Positions 6,947 through 11,169 of a stretch of DNA of 11,169 bases are shown piece after piece. The DNA lies in contig JAGVPR010000157.1 in NCBI GenBank assembly GCA_020052115.1, positions 1-11,169 of the forward strand, written 5' to 3'. The stretch is from Candidatus Eiseniibacteriota bacterium. GTDB lineage: Bacteria > Eisenbacteria > RBG-16-71-46 > JAGVPR01. Numbering within the stretch: the first letter of the stretch is position 1; each line of letters begins with the position of its first letter. Under the pieces are notes generated by a model. That model did not search any database and had not been told where the DNA came from. It worked only from the letters and a program-made list of their open reading frames with translations. The position numbers and the translations under genes were made by a program.

Positions 6947-6986
6947 AAAAAGATGCGAGCCGGTCGCCGAGGCCGGCGGCCGGCTC
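6947..6986 (-). terminator. Intrinsic terminator of the tRNA-Gln/tRNA-Glu unit
   Basis: Nine bases after the CCA end of tRNA-Glu, the minus strand reads GAGCCGG (6986-6980), a 16-nt loop, CCGGCTC (6963-6957), then GCATCTTTTT. A 7-bp, nearly all-GC stem followed by a run of five T residues (6951-6947) is a standard Rho-independent terminator. The loop is itself GC-rich and could pair further. It isolates the tRNA unit from the suf operon. Confidence 0.8.
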
Positions 6987-6994
6987 TGCAGAAC

Positions 6995-7069
6995 TGGTAG
7001 CGCTACGGGGAGTCGAACCCCGGTTTGATGGCTGAGAACCACCCGTCCTAACCACTAGACGATAGCGCC
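6995..7069 (-). tRNA. trnE: tRNA-Glu (anticodon CUC)
   Basis: The 75-nt minus-strand sequence folds as a complete tRNA. The acceptor stem is GGCGCTA with TAGCGCT, ending in a G-U pair at 1-72; T8 and the D-arm GTCTAGTGGTTAGGAC are typical of bacterial tRNA-Glu. The anticodon stem GGTGG/CCATC encloses the loop TTCTCAG with anticodon CTC. The T-arm is CGGGG-TTCGACT-CCCCG, followed by discriminator A and an encoded CCA. Anticodon CUC reads GAG; a UUC isoacceptor for GAA must lie elsewhere. It is the second tRNA of a two-tRNA unit downstream of gltX, whose product would charge it. Confidence 0.95.
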
Positions 7070-7119
7070 GAGTAATCCTGACAGGGCCTGCAGGCTCAGC
7101 TCCCCCGGCTTCCGCGAGA

Positions 7120-7193
7120 TGGCTGGGGAGCAGGGATTCGAACCCCGGTACCTAGATCCAGAGTCTAGTGTCCTGCCGCTGGACGACTCCCCA
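7120..7193 (-). tRNA. trnQ: tRNA-Gln (anticodon CUG)
   Basis: The 74-nt minus-strand sequence folds completely. The acceptor stem TGGGGAG/CTCCCCA has the U1-A72 pair characteristic of bacterial tRNA-Gln. The anticodon stem CTAGA/TCTAG encloses the loop CTCTGGA with anticodon CTG. The T-arm is CGGGG-TTCGAAT-CCCTG, followed by discriminator G and an encoded CCA. It reads CAG; a UUG isoacceptor must exist elsewhere. It is 50 nt upstream of tRNA-Glu and shares its promoter and terminator. Lying directly after gltX suggests it may also be a substrate of that enzyme if the host uses the transamidation route. Confidence 0.95.
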
Positions 7194-7222
7194 AGTCGAG
7201 CCTGTGGCCACAACGAACCGCG

Positions 7223-7251
7223 AGCATAGGATACCGTCAGGCCGCGTGCAA
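7223..7251 (-). promoter_or_regulatory. Sigma70-like promoter of the tRNA unit
   Basis: The minus strand has TTGCAC (7251-7246), a 17-bp spacer and TATGCT (7228-7223). The start would fall near 7216, about 23 nt before tRNA-Gln. The -35 box and spacing are the same as at the suf promoter, which supports both calls. Read-through from gltX is also possible. Confidence 0.6.
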
Positions 7252-7272
7252 GAGGGTCGTCGAGCGACGGAC

Positions 7273-7303
7273 GCGGCGGGCCCCATTCGCCTCGGGCCGC
7301 CGC
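7273..7303 (-). terminator. GC-rich hairpin after gltX without a T tract
   Basis: On the minus strand an arm at 7303-7294 pairs with an arm at 7283-7273 (GCGGCGG-GCCC, one bulged base) around a 10-nt loop, 4 nt after the gltX stop. The stem is about 10 bp and all GC, but no run of T follows. It may slow polymerase, help a factor-dependent stop, or protect the 3' end of the gltX mRNA. It is not a canonical intrinsic terminator. Confidence 0.4.
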
Positions 7304-7306
7304 CCT

Positions 7307-8758
7307 TCACAATCGGGAGGCCGCTCCCCGAAGTCGCGCCACCGCCCGCTCCTTCCCCAGGATCTCCATCACGTCGAAGATCCCGAGGCTCGCCCGCGAG
7401 CCCGTGAGCGCGACGCGAGACGGGTGGATCAGCTCACCCGCCTTGACGCCCATTTCGGCTGCAAGCGCACGGATTGCCGACTCCGCGGCGGCCGCGCTCA
7501 CCTCGGGTAGGCGTTCCAGGCACTCCGCCACGGCCGAGAGCCGGTCTCGCGCCTTCGGCTCGGACACGACCATCGCCCATGCCTCGGGCTCGAAGGTCAC
7601 CTCGTCGCGAAGCGCGAATGCTCCGTGGACGAGCACATCGCTCGGCCGTCGAAGCCGCTCGCCGATCGCCTCGACGAGGCGGCTGTAGAACACGGGCGCG
7701 GTTGCCGGCCGTGCAAGGCCCGCCGTCTCGATCTCGGCCAGCGCGAGGCGCGTTCTCTCATCCAGGGAGAGCCGGCGCAGGTACACGGCGTTCATCCACT
7801 CGAGCTTCTCGTAGTTGAAGATCGCAGGGTTCTTTCCGACCCTGTCGAGATCGAACTTGGCGACCAGGTCTTCGCGATCGAAGAGTTCCTGCTTGCCGTC
7901 ATACGCCCACCCGAGAAGGGCCAGGAAGTTGACCATCGCCTCGGGAAGAAACCCCTCGTCTCGAAACGCCTCGACCGATGTGGCTCCGTGCCGCTTCGAG
8001 AGCCGGCTGCCGTCTGGTCCGAGGATCATCGGCACGTGGGCGAAGCGAGGAGGCTCGATGCCGAGGAGGCCGTAGATCACGATCTGGCGCGGCGTGTTCG
8101 AGATATGGTCGTCGCCGCGGATCACATGCGTGATTCGCATCGCGGCATCGTCCACGACCGCGGCGAAGTTGTACGTGGGGAGCCCGTCCGAGCGGAGCAG
8201 CACGATGTCGTCCAGCTCGTCGTGCGAGAAGCGCACCGTGTCACGTGTGACATCGTCCCACGACGTCTCGCCGGGCGGCATGCGGAGCCGCACCGCCCCC
8301 GGTCCCCTCTCTGCCGCGACCCGCAGCCTCTCGGACTCCGGAAGCTCGAAACACCGCCCGTCGTAGCGCGGGGAGGCGCCGCGCGCGAGCTGCTCTCCGC
8401 GGCGAGCCTCCAGCTCCTCGGGCGTGCAGTAACAGCGATAGGCGTGCCCCGCTGCCAGAAGGCGGCCCGCGGCCTCGGCGTACGAGGCTCGCCGCTCCGA
8501 CTGGAAGTAGGGACCTGACGGGCCCCCCGTCTGCGGTCCCTCGTCCCAGTCGAGTCCGAGCCAGCGCATGGCGCTCAGGATCGCGGCGGTCGCCTCGGGC
8601 GTGGAACGCTCGCGGTCGGTGTCCTCGATCCTCAGAATGAAGACGCCGCCGTGATGCCGGGCGAAGAGCCAGTTCATGAGCGCCGTCCGCGCCCCCCCCA
8701 CGTGCAGATGCCCCGTGGGGCTCGGCGCGAAGCGGACGCGGACGCTGCCCGCGCTCAT
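7307..8758 (-). CDS. gltX: Glutamyl-tRNA synthetase (class Ic)
   Basis: GltX attaches glutamate to tRNA-Glu in the cytosol, and in bacteria without GlnRS it also makes Glu-tRNA-Gln for the GatCAB amidotransferase. The 483-residue length is typical. The class I HIGH-type motif is PSPTGHLHVGG (12-22), followed by RIEDTDRERS (43-52). The KMSKS equivalent is RLSKRHGA (252-259) after VPMILGPDG. The GluRS-type acceptor-binding segment YNFAAVVDDAAMRITHVIRG is at 196-215. The helical anticodon-binding domain ends with the family motif HPSRVALTGS (445-454) and IFDVMEILGKE. Cysteines 109, 111 and 136 lie in the acceptor-binding insertion, where some GluRS hold zinc. ATG 8758 overlaps the stop of the upstream secreted-protein gene (ATGA), so translation is probably coupled. 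tRNA-Gln and tRNA-Glu genes follow directly, both possible substrates. Whether the enzyme is discriminating or not cannot be decided here. Confidence 0.97.
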   Translation of the reverse strand: MSAGSVRVRFAPSPTGHLHVGGARTALMNWLFARHHGGVFILRIEDTDRERSTPEATAAILSAMRWLGLDWDEGPQTGGPSGPYFQSERRASYAEAAGRLLAAGHAYRCYCTPEELEARRGEQLARGASPRYDGRCFELPESERLRVAAERGPGAVRLRMPPGETSWDDVTRDTVRFSHDELDDIVLLRSDGLPTYNFAAVVDDAAMRITHVIRGDDHISNTPRQIVIYGLLGIEPPRFAHVPMILGPDGSRLSKRHGATSVEAFRDEGFLPEAMVNFLALLGWAYDGKQELFDREDLVAKFDLDRVGKNPAIFNYEKLEWMNAVYLRRLSLDERTRLALAEIETAGLARPATAPVFYSRLVEAIGERLRRPSDVLVHGAFALRDEVTFEPEAWAMVVSEPKARDRLSAVAECLERLPEVSAAAAESAIRALAAEMGVKAGELIHPSRVALTGSRASLGIFDVMEILGKERAVARLRGAASRL

Positions 8759-11169
8759 TGGAGCAAGCTCATCTTCCGCGTGATCGAAACGCCGGCGCCT
8801 TCGAGCCGGTAGAGATAGAGCCCCGACGCGACGGCCCGACCGTCCCCGTCACGGCCGTCCCAGGTCACCGAATGCTGTCCCGGCTCCTGCGGACCGTCCA
8901 CGAGTGTTCTGACGAGGCGGCCGGATACGGCGTAGATGCGGAGCGAAAGGCGTGCCTTTCCGAGCGATCCGGGCACTCGATAGTGGATCGTCGTCCAGGG
9001 ATTGAACGGGTTCGGGCTGTTCTGGAGCAGCTCGGCGACGAGCGGGAGCCCCGCCGTCGCCACCTCGACTCGCATGGGGCCCATCTTCTCTTCGGTCCCG
9101 CCGTCACGAGCCACCGCACCGATCCAGTAGAGGTATCGGCCGTCCGGCACGTCCTTGTCCTCGAAGGAATACGTCAGGTATCCCGAGCCCGTGCGCCCGG
9201 AAACGGAGCCCACGCGGACCTGCGTCCCCCCGTCGAGCTGGCGGTATACCCGGAACTCCTGATACTCCGACGTCGCCTGCCAGCCGAGAGCGACCGTCCC
9301 GCCGCCCCGGTGCTGGGCGGTCAGGGATGCGAGCGCCACCGGGACGAATTGGTCGCGTTCGAGCCAGCCGCTGTTGCTCGAGTCGTGCCGGAACTTCGGC
9401 CAGGGGTGAGCTTCGACATCGAGCGGATCGAACGGCACGGTCGGCAGCTCCAGCAGGTAGATGAACTGGTCGCTGCTCGAGAAGGCCACATTCGTGGTGC
9501 CGTTGCCGTCCATGTCCCAGATCGCCGGTGATCCGAAGATGCCGTTCCCTGTCTTGTACGGCCAGCCTTCGAGGAGCGTGCCGTCGTGGTTGAGGCCGTG
9601 CACGTAACCCTTGTCGTCGGTGATGAGCACCTCGAGCTCCGGGTCATTGTCGAGGTTCGCGATGACCGGAGATCCGAGGTCGCTGTCCGTCGTGGAGACC
9701 TGAACCGGCCAGCCCGGAAGTATCTGGCCGGTTCTCCCGGTCCAGGCGAAGACCATGCCGGTCGAGGATCCGATGACGATATCGAGGCTCCGGTCCACGT
9801 TGAGATCGCCGATCGCAGGCGAGGACATCATGTCGTTATTCTGGGTGAAGTTGTTGAAGTTGTAGAGCGTCGAGTAGGGAGGCCCGCCGAGCATCGCCGT
9901 TCCGTCGCTATGAAACACGAGGACGCTGTCGCCTGTGGCCACGATGATCTCGGGTCCCGGATCCGACGATCCGTCCAGATTCGCGACCGCGGGAGAAGCC
10001 GTCGAGGCATAGCCGATGACCTTCGGGAAGCCGGGCGCCGGCGTTCCGCTCCCCTGGTAGACATGGACCCGGTTCGTCACCGGAGTGGGGTTTCCGCTCA
10101 CTCGCTCCGCGACGATGATCTCATCGCGGCTGTCCCCCATGATGTTCGCCAGGGCCGGCGATCCGTAGAGGGCGAATGCCAAGTCCGAGACGACCGCGAA
10201 GATCCCGTTCGTCGTCGGGTCGCCGTCACCGTCGCGGACCTCCGTCCCGTTGCTGTTCCATGCGTACACGTACTTGCCGGCCACCGCGACGATCTCGAGG
10301 TTCGCGTCCGCGTCAATGTTGCCGACAGCGGGCGATCCCCAGTTGCCGTTGACGATCTTGCGGGGCCAGTTCGGCTTGACCTTGGCGAACGTCCCGTCGA
10401 AGACGAACAGCGATTCGTCCCCGGAGATCTGGAAGTCGCCCCAAGACTGGACCACGATCTCCTTGCTGTGGTCCTTGTCAATGTCGGCGATCGCCGGAGT
10501 GGACCAGATCGTCCTGCCCCGCTTAGAGAAGATCCCGAGCGTCACGGCCGTGCGGTCACCATCCACGTACTCGCGGCCGTCGGCCTCGAGGGCGTAGAGA
10601 TGCCCGCCGCCGCTCACGATCTCGATGCTGCCGTCGCTCGTCGTCGCGCTGTTCAGATCCTCAAAGGCCGGCCCCGACGGTTTCCCGTTGCCGTCCACCT
10701 GAACGGGCCAGCCGGTCATGAGCGGCACGGACGTGGATGCCGCGATCATGTAAGAGAGCTGACTGTGGTTCCCCGAGCTGTCCACCGTGGCGATCTGATA
10801 GTAGAAGCGGGTCAATGCAGGGAGATTCTCGTCCCGGTAGTAGGCCATGCCGTTCACTTCGTCGTGTACGCGTTCGAACGGTCCGGAGCTCGAGAGGCTC
10901 CGGTACAGGTAATAGCCCTCGATGTCGGTATCGTCCGAAAGCCGCCAGCTCAAGGTGATCGAGGAAGGCGAGTTCGCCGTCCAGATGCTGTCCGTCGGGC
11001 TCGGCGGAACGAAATCCAGGGCTCTCGAGAGGAACGTCCCCGCCGCGTCGGCGAGAAGGAGGCGCGCCGCGGGGATGGAGTCCGTCGCCACCTGGATTCG
11101 GAAGGCCGCCGCCGCGGTCGCCGTCGCCCCCGCCGCCAACTGGCCCACGCTCGCCGTGCTGTCGGGCAC
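8755..11169 (-). CDS. Secreted FG-GAP/FnIII protein with FlgD/T9SS-type C-terminus (5' end off window)
   Basis: The frame is open to the window edge. The GTG at the very edge is not a credible start, since no signal peptide follows, so the N-terminus is missing; 804 codons are visible. Domain order: a short Ser/Ala-rich end of an earlier domain (1-40); an FnIII-like domain (about 55-145, with SITLSWRLSDDTDIEGYYLYR); eight FG-GAP/VCBS-like units (about 153-602); a second FnIII-like domain (about 610-705); and a C-terminal FlgD-like Ig fold (714-804) with NSPNPFNPWTTIHYRVP and a GLYLYRL...RKMSLLQ ending. That tail resembles T9SS sorting domains and the related tails of FCB-type lineages, so export to the surface or medium is expected. 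The propeller may bind ligand or calcium. A catalytic domain, for example a protease, could lie upstream. Its stop overlaps gltX in ATGA. The specific function is unknown. Confidence 0.85.
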   Translation of the reverse strand: MPDSTASVGQLAAGATATAAAAFRIQVATDSIPAARLLLADAAGTFLSRALDFVPPSPTDSIWTANSPSSITLSWRLSDDTDIEGYYLYRSLSSSGPFERVHDEVNGMAYYRDENLPALTRFYYQIATVDSSGNHSQLSYMIAASTSVPLMTGWPVQVDGNGKPSGPAFEDLNSATTSDGSIEIVSGGGHLYALEADGREYVDGDRTAVTLGIFSKRGRTIWSTPAIADIDKDHSKEIVVQSWGDFQISGDESLFVFDGTFAKVKPNWPRKIVNGNWGSPAVGNIDADANLEIVAVAGKYVYAWNSNGTEVRDGDGDPTTNGIFAVVSDLAFALYGSPALANIMGDSRDEIIVAERVSGNPTPVTNRVHVYQGSGTPAPGFPKVIGYASTASPAVANLDGSSDPGPEIIVATGDSVLVFHSDGTAMLGGPPYSTLYNFNNFTQNNDMMSSPAIGDLNVDRSLDIVIGSSTGMVFAWTGRTGQILPGWPVQVSTTDSDLGSPVIANLDNDPELEVLITDDKGYVHGLNHDGTLLEGWPYKTGNGIFGSPAIWDMDGNGTTNVAFSSSDQFIYLLELPTVPFDPLDVEAHPWPKFRHDSSNSGWLERDQFVPVALASLTAQHRGGGTVALGWQATSEYQEFRVYRQLDGGTQVRVGSVSGRTGSGYLTYSFEDKDVPDGRYLYWIGAVARDGGTEEKMGPMRVEVATAGLPLVAELLQNSPNPFNPWTTIHYRVPGSLGKARLSLRIYAVSGRLVRTLVDGPQEPGQHSVTWDGRDGDGRAVASGLYLYRLEGAGVSITRKMSLLQ
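9364..10713 (-). repeat. Eight tandem FG-GAP/VCBS-like protein repeats (propeller)
   Basis: Within the large secreted protein, units of the form (G/S)SPA(I/V)(A/G)(D/N)(I/L)D-x-D-xxx-EIVV begin near visible residues 166, 223, 278, 336, 391, 449, 499 and 546, spaced 47-58 residues apart. Several keep an Asp-rich DxDxD-type loop that could bind calcium (DIDKDH, NIDADA, DMDGNG), while NIMGDS at unit 4 has lost part of it. A second repeated element, GWPVQV or similar (153, 268, 380, 486, 535), lies between some units. The array closes with PWPKFRHDSSNSGW (589-602). The copies are divergent at DNA level, so this is an old protein-domain repeat and not a recent tandem duplication. Confidence 0.8.

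Noticed and set aside
7625..8758. Plus-strand open frames opposite gltX
   Set aside because: They are antisense to a full-length GluRS with all motifs, and the composition is typical of shadow frames.
11150..11169. GTG at the window edge as a true start of the large secreted protein
   Set aside because: No signal peptide or ribosome-binding site can be seen, and the sequence begins within what looks like the end of a beta-rich domain, so the gene continues outside the window.
1..11169. CRISPR arrays, insertion sequences, integrases, prophage or toxin-antitoxin genes
   Set aside because: No spaced direct repeats, transposase-like frames, terminal inverted repeats or small paired frames were found. 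The tRNA 3' ends show no adjacent integrase or repeated attachment core.

Overview
The window is GC-rich DNA from an uncultured-type bacterium. Every convincing gene lies on the minus strand, so transcription runs from high to low coordinates. The strongest hint about the host is the C-terminus of the large protein at 8755-11169: a NPFNP-type motif, a FlgD-like Ig fold and a closing GLYLYRL...RKMSLLQ. That ending is typical of secreted proteins in the FCB group and its relatives. With the high GC and the FG-GAP/FnIII architecture, a lineage such as Candidatus Eisenbacteria is plausible, but this is an inference and is not proved by the sequence.

Layout in the direction of transcription. (1) 11169-8755 is the 3' portion of a large secreted multidomain protein: FnIII, an eight-unit FG-GAP/VCBS-like propeller, a second FnIII-like domain and a FlgD/T9SS-type tail. 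Its stop codon overlaps the start of gltX in an ATGA. (2) 8758-7307 is gltX, glutamyl-tRNA synthetase, followed by a GC-rich hairpin. (3) A sigma70-like promoter (7223-7251) precedes tRNA-Gln(CUG) and tRNA-Glu(CUC), which end in a clear intrinsic terminator (6947-6986). (4) A second promoter (6829-6857), with an overlapping candidate operator, precedes the suf operon: Rrf2-family regulator, sufB, sufC, sufD, sufS, sufU, sufT. (5) The window ends inside an unrecognised multi-pass membrane protein (498-1).

The suf genes form a coherent Fe-S cluster assembly pathway. SufS takes sulfur from cysteine, SufU carries it, the SufBCD ATPase scaffold builds the cluster, and SufT probably helps mature or deliver it. 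The regulator carries three cysteines placed to hold an Fe-S cluster, so cluster status probably feeds back on the operon. Junctions are very tight: ATGA overlaps at rrf2/sufB, sufD/sufS and sufS/sufU, and 3 nt between sufC and sufD. These imply one transcript with translational coupling.

I found no mobile element, CRISPR array, integrase or obviously novel defence system. The less ordinary observations are a His in SufS positioned for SufU zinc-ligand swapping, the gltX-tRNA-Gln-tRNA-Glu cluster, the fusion of gltX to a secreted-protein transcription unit, a C-terminal extension on the Rrf2 regulator that carries the sufB ribosome-binding site, and a marked under-use of RTCGAY, seen as replacement of ATC-GAC by ATT-GAC at Ile-Asp codon pairs.
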